Positions 45,965-55,999 are shown, counted from the first letter of the stretch. The stretch is 64,000 bases of DNA from Flavobacterium sp. (GCA_023259675.1 JALRGT010000001.1:124001-188000); one strand, 5' to 3'. Numbers and translations: made by a program. Notes: generated by a model from the sequence alone, not told the origin.

Positions 45965-46226
45965 ATTATTATATGTTTTTTAATTGATTCTTTTAAGGAA
46001 GAAAATATAAACCAACATTCTTGTTGGTGTTTTTTTCTTGATGGTATTAATTTATTCCTTGATCGTAATAAACTAATTGATAAGTTGTCATTTAATATCT
46101 AGTCCAATTTGGGTTTGAATAACTCAGATAACTGATGGAGATAAGTGTAATTGTTTGATAATTTGATTTCATATGGTTTAAGTTTTTAGTGAATTATAAA
46201 ATTAAACAGATAAATCAATAATACTT
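45965..46226 (-). other. Leader of the second PUL unit
   Basis: This AT-rich region of about 260 bases has no gene. ACCAACA (46011-46017) and TGTTGGT (46022-46028) form a 7-base-pair hairpin near the gene; on the minus strand it is followed by a short A/T-rich tail, so it is at most a weak terminator. Confidence 0.35.
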
Positions 46227-46257
46227 CAAAGATAACCTTGACAAAAAACATACAAAA
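46227..46257 (-). promoter_or_regulatory. Promoter of the second PUL unit
   Basis: On the minus strand TTTTG (46257-46253) is followed after 18 bases by TATCTTTG (46234-46227), a full -33/-7 match. The 24-base PUL element lies about 110 bases further upstream, a plausible activator position. Confidence 0.6.
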
Positions 46258-46367
46258 CAAAAAAAAGTGCTTTTAATTAGTAATTCTTTAAAAAAACCAA
46301 CAAAAACACTGAAGAATTAGACTCGACCACTTCCATAAAAAACAAATTAAATTATTGTTTTTCATCT

Positions 46368-46391
46368 ATGTTGTGGTGATGTATAGTTTTT
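46368..46391 (-). promoter_or_regulatory. 24-base PUL element, copy upstream of the GH-A/barrel gene
   Basis: Identical over 24 bases to 37629-37652 and in the same orientation relative to the downstream unit. The flanks are not conserved, so the match is confined to the element. Confidence 0.75.
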
Positions 46392-46417
46392 GAATCAATT
46401 TATGCATAAACTATACA
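46380..46417. repeat. Inverted repeat at the end of the regulator gene
   Basis: TGTATAGTTT (46380-46389) and AAACTATACA (46408-46417) are perfect inverted copies with an 18-base spacer. The right arm includes the regulator stop codon; the left arm is part of the 24-base element. Confidence 0.8.
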
Positions 46418-49212
46418 GCTAAAATATATTCAACAAGTCCTTGTTCATGGGGCAAATCCATCTTTTTACGCAAACGATACCTTTTAACTTCAACACTTCG
46501 CACTGAAATATTAAGTAATGGAGCGATTTCTTTAGAGGATAAATTCAATCGTAAGTAAGCACATAATCGTAAATCATTAGGCGTTAATGTTGGATGCGCC
46601 AATTTTACCTTTTTCAAAAAATCCTTATCCGTGTTATCAAAAGCTTCTTGAAAAACACTCCAAGAATCGTCTTTGGATATGTTTTTATTAATTGTCGAAA
46701 TAACCGATTTTATGCTACGACTTTCACTTTCTGTGGTTTTCTTTAAATCTTCTTGAATAAAAGTAAGCAGTTCGTTTTTGCTATTCAAACTCATCGCAGA
46801 AGCAGCCAATTCTTTATTGATAACATCAACATCCTGAGAAAGCTGTTCGTTTCTAATTCTCATTAATTGTTGCTCATTTTCTAATTCTTTAATTTCCAAT
46901 AGAAGATTATTCTCTTCAATCAATTTTTCCTTTTGTCTTTGATAATAGCTTTTATACTGTTTATGAATCAATCGAGCCAAAACAATCATCAATATAAAAT
47001 AAATAAACAGGGCCAAATTAGTTCTATACCAAGGTTTTAAAATGGTAAATGAATAGACTACCGTGTTTTCCAGATTAGAATTGGCAAATTTGGCTTTCAC
47101 TTTGAATACATAATTTCCAGAAGGTAAATTTTTGAAATTTATGTTTGGTTTAGAACTCCATTCGCTCCAATTGTTCTGAAAACCTTCTAAAACATACTGG
47201 TATTCTGGATTAATATATTTATTGTATTCTGGAACGGTATAACTAAAACTGATGTTGTTTTCATCATGGTTAAAAACACCTTCTTCTTGAATAACGTCAT
47301 TATGCATGGTTTCATTTAATGCATTGGTCGTAATGCCTGAAAGGAGAACTTTATAGTTTTTGAATACTAAATTGTTAATATTCATAGTATAATAACCGTC
47401 AGTGGTCCCGAAAAAATAATCCGAATTTGATAACTGAGCTATGTTCTCATATCCTAACATCGAATTTGTCAAGGAAGCGGGTATCGGAATACTGTTTTGT
47501 TTGAGTTGGTCACTCAACTTAGTAGCCGCATAATAGCTGATATAATTCTTTGAAAACAGCCATATTTTACGAGAATCATCCACTATCATTTTACCAGAAG
47601 TGTATTCATCTTTCTCAAAAACAGAACTCAACAATGAATCTTTTTTGAATTGCTTCGTTTTTGGATCTAACTTAAAAACGCCTTGTTTATAAGCATAATA
47701 GATCGTGTTATTGAATTTGACCAAGCTGGCATTCTTACCTTTTGTCGGATTCTTATAAGTAGAATAATTTTTTATTTTTTGTAATTTAGAATCGGTTTCC
47801 AATCTAAAAACTCCTTTGTATTCATGGCTTACATAAATTTCAAAAGCATCGGTGATTTCAAAATCTTTTGAAGAATAGTCAAATCCTTCCAATTTATTTT
47901 TAAAATACCATTGATTGTTTCGTTTTTCTAAAACCGAAATCCCAGAATAATTCCCTTGTAGCAAGAGCTCTTTGTGGCCAGGAACCGTAATAAACTTCCA
48001 AGTCCCCGATTTTGAAAAAACAGTTTGAATACCACCGTCCGTAACTAGAAAAGTACCCCGATCATGTCCACAAAATAAAGTTCCATCGTAGGTATACAAT
48101 GTCCAAACTTGTCCTTTAGTTCCGTTAACAAACTTAAAATCTTCGTTGCTTTGGTATTTTTTATAAAACAACCCCTGGTTCGTACCTACATACAATTTCC
48201 CATTATAAAGTTTGGAACAATAAACGGTCCCTAAAACGCCAGAATCATCTACAAAACTTCGAATTGGTGATTGTAAATTGATACAGTTGATTCCATTGTC
48301 CAATCCAATCCACAGATTTTTCTCCGCATCCTCAAATAAAGACAAGGCGGTGTTGTTGCTCAAACCTTTACGTTGTGAAATGTGGTATTCTTTTTTCCCT
48401 TCTTTTGATAAAATAAAAATACCATTTGAAACCGTTCCTATGGCAAATCCACCATTTGAAAGAGATTCACTGCTGTATACATTACTGGTTTCCAATTCTG
48501 AATCGGCTTCGGTAGTAAATTTAGACAACTGATTCCCCGATAATTTATAAAAACCTAAGGTTTCCGTAGAGAGCAACAATCCGTCTTCAACTGCAAAAAC
48601 ATTGACTATCCTATTGGATTTCAACAAAGGATCTTTCGAAATTAATCGACTCTTCCCCCCTTCAATTTCATATAAACCTTCATTATTGACTTGGTAATAA
48701 ATAGCATTTGCTGTCCTAAAAGACTTTATAATATTTGAACTTGGAGCTATAATTTTAAATTTTCCAGATTTCGAATCATAAATATAGATTCTATTCAGAG
48801 ATTGAAAAATAACCCATTGGTCAAAATTTAAAATATTCCAAAATTGCTCGTCATCAAGAATGTGCTTTTTTATCGATTGACTAAGGGAATAGTACTGTAA
48901 TAGACCATCCGATTTTCGTTTCCAATAACCAAATTCCATGTAGCTTCCAGTGAAAATTCTATCCCCAATAACTTTCACGGATCGAATAATCGTTTCATTA
49001 GGGGAAGGATACAATTGCCAATTCGAACCATTAAACTCCAAAAGCCCTTCGTTATTTGCAAAAAAGACAAATTGATTATTATCCTGAGAAATCATCCAGT
49101 TTTGATTTCCTGCTCCATAAAGTGTAGGGGCATATTTTACGATGGGAGGCAATTCTTGTGAAAAAATTGACACACAGAGTACTAAGAATAAAAAAGTGAG
49201 TTTGGTTTTCAA
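46411..49212 (-). CDS. SusR-like membrane regulator: propeller, Y_Y_Y, LuxR-type HTH
   Basis: The 933-residue protein has a signal peptide (1-19) and a periplasmic two-component-regulator-type propeller (about 20-640; ALSLFEDAEKNLWIGLDNGI). A Y_Y_Y domain (about 650-720; YQYVLEGFQNNWSEWSSKP), one membrane helix (about 730-748) and a coiled coil (about 755-800) come next. A C-terminal LuxR-type helix-turn-helix (about 890-925; LSSKEIAPLLNISVRSVEVKRYRLRKKM) completes it. There is no kinase or receiver, so it is a one-component sensor like SusR. It probably senses glucan fragments and activates both PUL units. Confidence 0.9.
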   Translation of the reverse strand: MKTKLTFLFLVLCVSIFSQELPPIVKYAPTLYGAGNQNWMISQDNNQFVFFANNEGLLEFNGSNWQLYPSPNETIIRSVKVIGDRIFTGSYMEFGYWKRKSDGLLQYYSLSQSIKKHILDDEQFWNILNFDQWVIFQSLNRIYIYDSKSGKFKIIAPSSNIIKSFRTANAIYYQVNNEGLYEIEGGKSRLISKDPLLKSNRIVNVFAVEDGLLLSTETLGFYKLSGNQLSKFTTEADSELETSNVYSSESLSNGGFAIGTVSNGIFILSKEGKKEYHISQRKGLSNNTALSLFEDAEKNLWIGLDNGINCINLQSPIRSFVDDSGVLGTVYCSKLYNGKLYVGTNQGLFYKKYQSNEDFKFVNGTKGQVWTLYTYDGTLFCGHDRGTFLVTDGGIQTVFSKSGTWKFITVPGHKELLLQGNYSGISVLEKRNNQWYFKNKLEGFDYSSKDFEITDAFEIYVSHEYKGVFRLETDSKLQKIKNYSTYKNPTKGKNASLVKFNNTIYYAYKQGVFKLDPKTKQFKKDSLLSSVFEKDEYTSGKMIVDDSRKIWLFSKNYISYYAATKLSDQLKQNSIPIPASLTNSMLGYENIAQLSNSDYFFGTTDGYYTMNINNLVFKNYKVLLSGITTNALNETMHNDVIQEEGVFNHDENNISFSYTVPEYNKYINPEYQYVLEGFQNNWSEWSSKPNINFKNLPSGNYVFKVKAKFANSNLENTVVYSFTILKPWYRTNLALFIYFILMIVLARLIHKQYKSYYQRQKEKLIEENNLLLEIKELENEQQLMRIRNEQLSQDVDVINKELAASAMSLNSKNELLTFIQEDLKKTTESESRSIKSVISTINKNISKDDSWSVFQEAFDNTDKDFLKKVKLAHPTLTPNDLRLCAYLRLNLSSKEIAPLLNISVRSVEVKRYRLRKKMDLPHEQGLVEYILAV

Positions 49213-49280
49213 TTGTAGGGTTTTTGGTTTTGGTAAATTTACAAGTAATTTAAAAAAAATAATTGAAATACTACATATAC

Positions 49281-49290
49281 AAACTATACA
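49281..49290 (+). promoter_or_regulatory. AAACTATACA site in front of the regulator gene
   Basis: This 10-base word, the core of the 24-base PUL element, lies about 70 bases upstream of the regulator start. It may be an autoregulatory site. Confidence 0.4.
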
Positions 49291-49390
49291 ATTAAGAATT
49301 ATATAAATATACCATATCTTAAAACATCAAAACACTAACAAACATTAAATTTGTGAATTGTTCATGCTCGATTCCCAATCGAAAATTGAT

Positions 49391-49398
49391 TACTTTTG
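49391..49398 (+). promoter_or_regulatory. -7 promoter element (TACTTTTG) of uvrA
   Basis: An exact TAnnTTTG match 20 bases before the ATG at 49418. It lies inside the longest open frame, so the upstream ATG at 49358 cannot be used from this promoter. Confidence 0.55.
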
Positions 49399-49417
49399 TA
49401 CAAATTCAATGTTTTTT

Positions 49418-52231
49418 ATGCCAATTGACCTTTCTACATTAGACCCAAAAAAAAATATTATCATCAAAGGTGCCCAAGTTCACAATTTAAAAAATGTGGA
49501 TGTGGTGATACCGCGAAACAAACTGGTGGTTATCACCGGACTTTCAGGTTCGGGAAAATCCAGTTTGGCTTTTGACACCTTATATGCAGAAGGACAACGT
49601 CGCTATGTAGAAAGTTTATCCTCTTATGCCAGACAATTTTTAGGACGTTTAGACAAACCAAAAGTAGAATACATTAAAGGAATTGCTCCTGCGATTGCCA
49701 TTGAACAAAAAGTAAACACCACCAATGCCCGTTCTACTGTAGGAACTTCTACAGAGATTTATGATTACATGAAATTGCTCTTCGCCAGAATTGGAAGAAC
49801 ATATTCTCCTTTCTCCGGTCGGGAAGTCAAAAAAAATACGGTTTCTGATGTTATTGCCGATGTAAAAAAATTAGAACTGAACAGCAAATGGTTACTGCTT
49901 GCACCCATACATTTGGAAGAAGGAAGATTATTGGAGGACAAACTAAAAGTTTTGTTGCAACAAGGTTTCGCCAGAATTTTGATTGAGGACAAAATGGTTC
50001 GTTTAGACGAGTTTACAACTTCGCTCGACGGGATAAACATTCATACTTTGGACAATAAAGATATCATGCTTATCATCGATCGAATTATTGTCAAAGACGA
50101 AGAGGAATTTTATAATCGATTGGCCGATGCCGTGCAAACCGCCTTTTATGAAGGAAAAGGAATTTGCCATTTGAAAGCATTAGATTCAGACAATAAATAT
50201 GACTACACGAATAATTTCGAACTCGATGGCATTTCTTTTTTAGAGCCTAATGTTCATTTATTTAGTTTTAACAACCCTTATGGAGCTTGTCCGGAATGTG
50301 AAGGATATGGAAATATTATCGGAATTGATGCAGACTTGGTAGTGCCCAATACTTCCTTATCTATTTTTGAAAATGCCATTTACCCATGGCGTGGAGAAAG
50401 CATGAGTTGGTTTAGAGACGAGCTGGTGAATAGTGCCTATAAATTTGATTTCCCGATTCACAAACCTTATTTTCAGTTAACCGAAGAACAAAAAGAAGTC
50501 CTTTGGACAGGAAATAAATACTTTCAAGGACTCAATGATTTCTTTAAAGAGTTAGAAGACAAAAATTACAAAATTCAGAATCGCGTGATGCTTTCCCGTT
50601 ACCGCGGTAAAACAAAATGCCATGTCTGTAAAGGAAAACGCTTAAGAATTGAAGCTTCTTATGTAAAAATAAACGAAAAAAATGTTTCCGATTTAGTCGA
50701 TTTGCCGATCAAACATTTAACTACTTTTTTTAAAAATATAGAATTAGACGTTTACGAAAAACAAATTGCCAAACGATTATTGACAGAAATCAACAATCGA
50801 TTAAGCTTTTTGACCGAAGTAGGTTTGGATTATCTCACCTTAAACAGAAATTCTTCAACACTTTCTGGTGGAGAATCCCAACGAATTAACCTAGCCACCT
50901 CTTTGGGAAGTAGCTTAGTGGGTTCGATGTATATTTTGGATGAACCGAGCATCGGTTTGCACCCAAAAGATTCAGAACGCCTTATAAAAGTGCTTCAATC
51001 CCTTCGTGATTTAGGCAATACCGTGATTGTTGTGGAACACGATGAGGATGTCATGAAGGCTGCCGACATGATTATTGACATTGGTCCCGAAGCAGGATCG
51101 TTTGGCGGAGAATTAGTCGCCCAAGGCAATTTTGAAGAGATTCTGAAATCAAGCTCGCTGACTGCCCAATATTTAAATGGTGATTTAGAAATTTCTGTTC
51201 CAAAAAAACGCCGTGCTTACAAGAATTTTATCGAAATAAAAGGCGCTAGAGAAAACAATCTTCAAAATATAGATGTGTTGTTTCCATTGGATGTTTTAAC
51301 TGTAATTACGGGAGTTTCCGGTAGTGGAAAAAGTACATTGGTCAAGAAAATCTTATTCCCGGCGATGCAGAAAAAACTGGAAAATGCGGGAGAAAAAGCA
51401 GGGCAATTTAGCGAACTTACGGGATCCTTTTCACATATCAAACATATTGAATATGTAGACCAGAATCCGATAGGAAGAAGTTCTCGTTCTAATCCGGTTA
51501 CCTATATCAAGGCTTATGATGATATTCGAGACTTATTTTCTAAAGAAAAATTATCCAAAATCAGAGGGTATCAAGCCAAGCATTTTTCTTTTAACGTAGA
51601 TGGAGGACGCTGCGAAACTTGTAAAGGAGAAGGCACCATAAATGTTGAAATGGTCTTTATGGCCGATGTGCAATTGCCTTGTGAAACTTGCAACGGAAAA
51701 AGATTTAAAAAAGATGTTCTAGAAGTTGCTTTTGCAGACAAGAATATCCATGATATTCTAACCATGACCATTGATGATGCTGTAGCCTTTTTTGAAAAAA
51801 ATAAACAAACTAAAATCACCCAAAAGTTACAACCACTGCAAGATGTGGGATTAGGCTATGTTCAATTGGGGCAATCCTCTTCTACGCTTTCCGGTGGAGA
51901 GGCACAACGCATAAAACTCGCTTCTTTCCTTGTTAAAGGAGCCACCAAAGAAAAAGCCCTTTTTGTATTTGACGAACCGACAACGGGATTGCATTTTCAT
52001 GATATCAAGAAACTATTGGCTTCTTTTGAAGCTTTGATAGAGAAAGGACATTCAATTTTGGTGATTGAGCACAATCTAGATCTTATAAAATGTGCTGACT
52101 GGATTATTGATTTGGGTCCCGAAGGAGGAGAAAATGGTGGAAAACTATTGGCTGTAGGAACGCCCGAGCAAATCGTAAAAATAAAAGAATCCGTTACCGG
52201 TAAATACCTTAAGGAAAAACTTCTGAATTAA
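49418..52231 (+). CDS. uvrA: Excinuclease ABC subunit A
   Basis: The 937-residue DNA damage sensor of nucleotide excision repair has two ABC ATPase halves. The first has Walker [10 protein letters not shown] and LSGGESQR; the second has GVSGSGKST and LSGGEAQR. Zinc-finger cysteines are seen in [14 protein letters not shown] and in the C-terminal CETCKGEG...CETCNG module. I chose the ATG at 49418 ([14 protein letters not shown]), downstream of the promoter; 49409 is also possible, whereas 49358 adds residues unlike UvrA. It is monocistronic. Confidence 0.96.
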   Translation: MPIDLSTLDPKKNIIIKGAQVHNLKNVDVVIPRNKLVVITGLSGSGKSSLAFDTLYAEGQRRYVESLSSYARQFLGRLDKPKVEYIKGIAPAIAIEQKVNTTNARSTVGTSTEIYDYMKLLFARIGRTYSPFSGREVKKNTVSDVIADVKKLELNSKWLLLAPIHLEEGRLLEDKLKVLLQQGFARILIEDKMVRLDEFTTSLDGINIHTLDNKDIMLIIDRIIVKDEEEFYNRLADAVQTAFYEGKGICHLKALDSDNKYDYTNNFELDGISFLEPNVHLFSFNNPYGACPECEGYGNIIGIDADLVVPNTSLSIFENAIYPWRGESMSWFRDELVNSAYKFDFPIHKPYFQLTEEQKEVLWTGNKYFQGLNDFFKELEDKNYKIQNRVMLSRYRGKTKCHVCKGKRLRIEASYVKINEKNVSDLVDLPIKHLTTFFKNIELDVYEKQIAKRLLTEINNRLSFLTEVGLDYLTLNRNSSTLSGGESQRINLATSLGSSLVGSMYILDEPSIGLHPKDSERLIKVLQSLRDLGNTVIVVEHDEDVMKAADMIIDIGPEAGSFGGELVAQGNFEEILKSSSLTAQYLNGDLEISVPKKRRAYKNFIEIKGARENNLQNIDVLFPLDVLTVITGVSGSGKSTLVKKILFPAMQKKLENAGEKAGQFSELTGSFSHIKHIEYVDQNPIGRSSRSNPVTYIKAYDDIRDLFSKEKLSKIRGYQAKHFSFNVDGGRCETCKGEGTINVEMVFMADVQLPCETCNGKRFKKDVLEVAFADKNIHDILTMTIDDAVAFFEKNKQTKITQKLQPLQDVGLGYVQLGQSSSTLSGGEAQRIKLASFLVKGATKEKALFVFDEPTTGLHFHDIKKLLASFEALIEKGHSILVIEHNLDLIKCADWIIDLGPEGGENGGKLLAVGTPEQIVKIKESVTGKYLKEKLLN

Positions 52232-52232
52232 T

Positions 52233-52532
52233 TTAACCCATATAACATTTTTCTTCAAAAGGATTTCCTTCTTCGTCTATTGCTACTAAAATCTTTTTAG
52301 CTCTAGAAGAAACATTACTGATGTATATCCAAGCTATAGACCATAAACCAAGGGTTACGCAAAAGATAAAAAAATTAATTTTATGATTTACCCTTTTCTC
52401 TTTTCTAAACAAAACGGCATAAGGCAGTTTATCATTTCGTTCTAAAACTACATAACCATTATCCGTCTTTCTGGCTAAAATAGATGAAAATTTTTTGAAA
52501 TGTTCATCCTTAAGATAGGTGTTTATTTTCAT
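52233..52532 (-). CDS. Small single-span membrane protein
   Basis: The 99-residue protein has a basic N-terminal cytoplasmic part (about 1-50), one membrane helix (about 52-72; INFFIFCVTLGLWSIAWIYI) and a short C-terminal tail. I do not recognise a family. It converges on uvrA with one base between the stop codons, and has its own promoter. Function is unknown. Confidence 0.65.
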   Translation of the reverse strand: MKINTYLKDEHFKKFSSILARKTDNGYVVLERNDKLPYAVLFRKEKRVNHKINFFIFCVTLGLWSIAWIYISNVSSRAKKILVAIDEEGNPFEEKCYMG

Positions 52533-52579
52533 GAGTTTTGAGACTAATTTATCTGACCGATTAATTTAATAACAAGTCA

Positions 52580-52610
52580 CAAAGATAAAAAACCAATACC
52601 CCTGAAACAA
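52580..52610 (-). promoter_or_regulatory. Promoter of the small membrane protein gene
   Basis: On the minus strand TTG (52610-52608) is followed after 20 bases by TATCTTTG (52587-52580). The leader is about 40 bases. Confidence 0.5.
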
Positions 52611-52649
52611 TACCCACTTTTAGTGATTAACATTTGTCTATTTTAGACA

Positions 52650-54143
52650 CTAACCTATTTTAAATTTCTTCAACACCAAATCAATTGCATTATTGATGTC
52701 TTTTGAAATCACAAACTTATAATTGATATAAACATAAGCAATTGTCACTAAAACAGACTTCATTACTATGGAAACAATGGGATTAAAAGGGAATTCCCAG
52801 AAATAAAAGACAGCAAAAAGTATTGCAGTTATTATCATCGAATAGATTGTTTGATTGGTAAATGGATATAAATGCAATCGCTTCACCACAAAAAGTAACT
52901 TTGCTAAACTATATAAAGAAATGGACAATAATGTAGCAAAGGCAGAACCAAGAATACCATAAATTGGGATGAAAATCATATTTAACCCCACAGTCAAAAG
53001 AACCAACAAAACACCTAAAAATAGGACGGCACGATAATATTTAGTATTAAAAATAATGGCATTATTATTACCCAAAATCAAATCAAAATATTTAGACAAT
53101 CCAATCATGAATACCACTGGAATTCCGCTTACATAAAGTATTTTTTCATCATTAGTTTTCAGTCCTTCGATAATAATTTCGTACAATTGATTGATATTTA
53201 CAAAGATTCCCAACATGACGTAACCCCCAACAATTTGTAAATTTATTGATGTTTTTTTATACAAATCATTCATGGCATCATGATCATTTTCATGCATCAA
53301 TCTAGCCGTAATAGGATATACAATTTGATGCATCGCCCTACTGGGAACAGAAATCACTAAGGCAATATAAGTTGCCACCGAATAATAGGCAATATTACCC
53401 AAATCCATATATTGATTGAGCATCATTTTATCTCCATCCAAAAGCAAATTAGCCACACTACCAGACAAAATAATATAAAAAGTATATACTAAAATATCTT
53501 TGACGTTTTTTGGTATTATGATTTGAAAAGAGGGCTTCTGAATACTAAATGCATAAAACATCGTAACCAAAAAGGCGATAAAATATACTACTGCAGTAGC
53601 ATAAACAAAACCTTCAACGGTAATCCAATCATAATAAACACCAATTAACAACAGTAATGATGCTGAACGTAATCCTACTTCTTTTATAAAATTTCCAAAA
53701 ACAGAATGCATATGAACCCTTAGCCAAGCATAAAAAATTTCAAAATAAGCCATACACAAACCTATGAATGGAATAAACCAAACATAATTTTTTACAATGA
53801 TATTCTTTTTGGAAAGAAAAAATAAGATATCATCATAAAAGAACAAACCCAATAACAACAAGGGAATTATAATCAATATAGGAAACAAAACGGTAAACGA
53901 TAAAAACCGGGAGCGTTCTTCATCTGTTCTATATTGCGTGTAAAATTTTACCAAAGTATTTTGCATTCCAATGGCGAATAATGGCATAATTACATTGGCT
54001 GAAGACAATATGTAATTGGTCAGTCCGTAATAGGTTGCTCCCAGAAAAACAGGATATAGATAGATTGTGTTGATACCTCCAATCCCAAATCCGATATAAG
54101 TTATTATGGTATTCTTTAAGGACTGATTTAATACTATTCCCAT
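52650..54143 (-). CDS. Polysaccharide flippase (Wzx-like, MOP superfamily)
   Basis: The 497-residue protein has about 12-14 hydrophobic helices over its whole length and the N-terminal pattern of O-antigen/teichoic-acid flippases (SLKNTIITYIGFGIGGINTIYLYP). It probably moves lipid-linked oligosaccharides across the inner membrane. It follows a GT4 gene by only eight bases, so the two form a glycan assembly unit, although the rest of such a locus is absent. Substrate is unknown. Confidence 0.85.
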   Translation of the reverse strand: MGIVLNQSLKNTIITYIGFGIGGINTIYLYPVFLGATYYGLTNYILSSANVIMPLFAIGMQNTLVKFYTQYRTDEERSRFLSFTVLFPILIIIPLLLLGLFFYDDILFFLSKKNIIVKNYVWFIPFIGLCMAYFEIFYAWLRVHMHSVFGNFIKEVGLRSASLLLLIGVYYDWITVEGFVYATAVVYFIAFLVTMFYAFSIQKPSFQIIIPKNVKDILVYTFYIILSGSVANLLLDGDKMMLNQYMDLGNIAYYSVATYIALVISVPSRAMHQIVYPITARLMHENDHDAMNDLYKKTSINLQIVGGYVMLGIFVNINQLYEIIIEGLKTNDEKILYVSGIPVVFMIGLSKYFDLILGNNNAIIFNTKYYRAVLFLGVLLVLLTVGLNMIFIPIYGILGSAFATLLSISLYSLAKLLFVVKRLHLYPFTNQTIYSMIITAILFAVFYFWEFPFNPIVSIVMKSVLVTIAYVYINYKFVISKDINNAIDLVLKKFKIG

Positions 54144-54171
54144 TTATGAGGTTAGAGGTTAGGGGTTAGAA
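54144..54171. repeat. Heptanucleotide array across the GT4 stop codon
   Basis: Units TTATGAG, GTTAGAG, GTTAGGG and GTTAGAA run through the end of the glycosyltransferase gene; on its coding strand they read CTAACCC and CTAACCT and supply the last residues (LTPNL) and the TAA. Confidence 0.75.
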
Positions 54172-55450
54172 GCTTTACTAATTCTTTCGTCAGGTTTTTT
54201 CTGGAATATTTTTGTAAACCAACTCCGTTAGCTTGTAATTTTCCTTCTAAAAATTGATTATAAAAATCCAAAATTACATTTTTTAATTTCAATTTTTCAG
54301 AATAGTCAAAAAACACGCCTGTATTTGTTTCGGTTATAATTTCGGCAAAATCAGAACCTTGAGGACCTATGGCAATAATGGGTCTATTGGAAACCATATA
54401 TTCGAATAATTTGCCCGGAATAATGCTTTTGGTTTCTTCGGAATTAATTTCGATTAACATCAAAACCTGTGATTTTCTTTGATGCGCCACCGCTTCTGCA
54501 TGCGAAACATATCCTAAATTATTTAGATATGAATGCAAGCCGTAAAGACGTATCGTTTCTAAAACTTCTTGACTGACGGCACCAATTAATTTAATTTCCA
54601 GATGTTTTTGGAATTCCGGAATTTCATCTACTAACTCAACCAAACTTTCCCAAAGAATCTTAGGATTTCTTTCGGAAAGGAAAGAACCAATATGGGCCAG
54701 ACTGAATTTGGCATCCAACGTTTGTTTTTCCACTTTTTCCACATCAAAACCATTGGTAATTACTGCAATGGGCTTATTGGTTAGCGCTTCAAATTCCGTT
54801 TTAGTTGTTTTACTGGTTACTATAATTGTATCCGCAGCATTCAATACTTGATGTTCTAAAGCTTTGTGCTTTTTTGCTGAATAGTTTGACAAGCGCAACG
54901 ATTTATGATAACCAATCGTTGTCCAAGGATCACGAAAATCTGCCAACCAATTGACATTCAAATTCTGTTTTAATTCCAATCCAATAAGATGCAAACTGTG
55001 TGGTGGCCCAGAAGTAACAATGGTATCGATATCATGTGCTACGATATAATCTTTCAAAAATTTTACCGATGGCTTTACCCAAAAAACGCGAGCGTCAGGA
55101 ATAAACAAATTCCCTCGAATCCACAGAAAAATTTTATCTAAAAGCGATTGTTTCTTTTGATTCGGAATAATCCCGGAACTGATTTTTTTAGTCTTGTTTT
55201 TAGAAAACAATGCCGCTAATTGATACGGCTCAAAAATTTTTCGTTTCAGCACAATAGCTTTTTCCGAAATATCTTTCACTAAATCTTCATCAACAATTGG
55301 ATAGGTAGGATTCTCCGGGACATACACGATAGGCTGCACATCAAAATCAGGTAGGTATTTTACAAACTTCAACCAACGCTGTACACCAGGACCTCCTGCC
55401 GGTGGCCAATAATAAGTTATGATAAGAATTTTTTTTATTTCAGGTTTCAA
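54152..55450 (-). CDS. Family 4-type glycosyltransferase
   Basis: The 432-residue protein has a GT-B fold: an N-terminal glycine-rich opening (YYWPPAGGPGVQRWLKF), the hinge TSGPPHSLHLIGLELK, and C-terminal donor-site segments SFLSERNPKILWESL and SIIPGKLFEYMVSNRPIIAIGP (the E of KLFEYM binds the nucleotide sugar). It adds a sugar to a lipid- or surface-linked acceptor in the cytoplasm. It precedes the flippase gene on the same strand. Its last codons are made of heptamer repeats, so the natural C-terminus may have been shifted. Confidence 0.86.
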   Translation of the reverse strand: MKPEIKKILIITYYWPPAGGPGVQRWLKFVKYLPDFDVQPIVYVPENPTYPIVDEDLVKDISEKAIVLKRKIFEPYQLAALFSKNKTKKISSGIIPNQKKQSLLDKIFLWIRGNLFIPDARVFWVKPSVKFLKDYIVAHDIDTIVTSGPPHSLHLIGLELKQNLNVNWLADFRDPWTTIGYHKSLRLSNYSAKKHKALEHQVLNAADTIIVTSKTTKTEFEALTNKPIAVITNGFDVEKVEKQTLDAKFSLAHIGSFLSERNPKILWESLVELVDEIPEFQKHLEIKLIGAVSQEVLETIRLYGLHSYLNNLGYVSHAEAVAHQRKSQVLMLIEINSEETKSIIPGKLFEYMVSNRPIIAIGPQGSDFAEIITETNTGVFFDYSEKLKLKNVILDFYNQFLEGKLQANGVGLQKYSRKNLTKELVKLLTPNL

Positions 55451-55534
55451 GTTTGGAAGTTTAATTTTAAATATCTGAAATGGTTCGCCTATTCACTTTT
55501 CAGATTATGATTGAAAATCGTTAATCAATAATCT

Positions 55535-55999
55535 TCAATCATTTTTTTTATTTAGTTTTTCTAACTCCTCAATATCTAAAATATCTTTGGGTCTGTTTGT
55601 AGCTTTTTTAGCTTTTATTAAATTATCATAATCTAAAAAATAAACAGGAATTTCATTTAAGATAACGATAGTTGAATTTTGTAACAAGCTGTCAAATTTT
55701 TCATTTTCCAACCCTTTAATAGAAGTCATCACATCTAATCTCAATCCATAAGAAATAGTGAAATCAGTAAATCCCGCAACAAATTGCATTGTTTCAAGTG
55801 ATGCAAAATCTCCAATTCCAATTGCTGCAAAAGCAAGTCGAAGATTTTTTCTATTTTCAATTGTATCTTCAATCAATATATCAATATCTCCCGTATTTCT
55901 GGTATAACCATAAATATTTACTGCTAGCCCTCCAATGGTTAGATAACGAACATTGTTTTCGCTAAGTTTTGCCCAAATATCTAAAATTTCTTGAAGCAT
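55535..55999 (-). CDS. MNT-type nucleotidyltransferase
   Basis: The 154-residue protein has the minimal nucleotidyltransferase motif: GG (23-24), then TGDIDILIED with Asp38 and Asp40, and a later acidic strand (GLRLDVMTSI). The C-terminal DRPKDILDIEELEKL-like end (KATNRPKDILDIEELEKL) is typical of DUF6036-like proteins. Such enzymes may transfer nucleotides to a protein or RNA partner, and some act as antitoxins to HEPN toxins. Its ATG overlaps the stop of a 52-residue gene (TAATG), so the two are a unit. No HEPN domain is visible in the partner. Confidence 0.82.
   Translation of the reverse strand: MLQEILDIWAKLSENNVRYLTIGGLAVNIYGYTRNTGDIDILIEDTIENRKNLRLAFAAIGIGDFASLETMQFVAGFTDFTISYGLRLDVMTSIKGLENEKFDSLLQNSTIVILNEIPVYFLDYDNLIKAKKATNRPKDILDIEELEKLNKKND

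Noticed and set aside
46463..46479. TATCGTTTG on the minus strand within the regulator gene, at about the same distance from the 24-base element as the candidate susC promoter
   Set aside because: It encodes Tyr-Arg-Leu of the conserved HTH and has no -33 partner, so the spacing match is probably chance.
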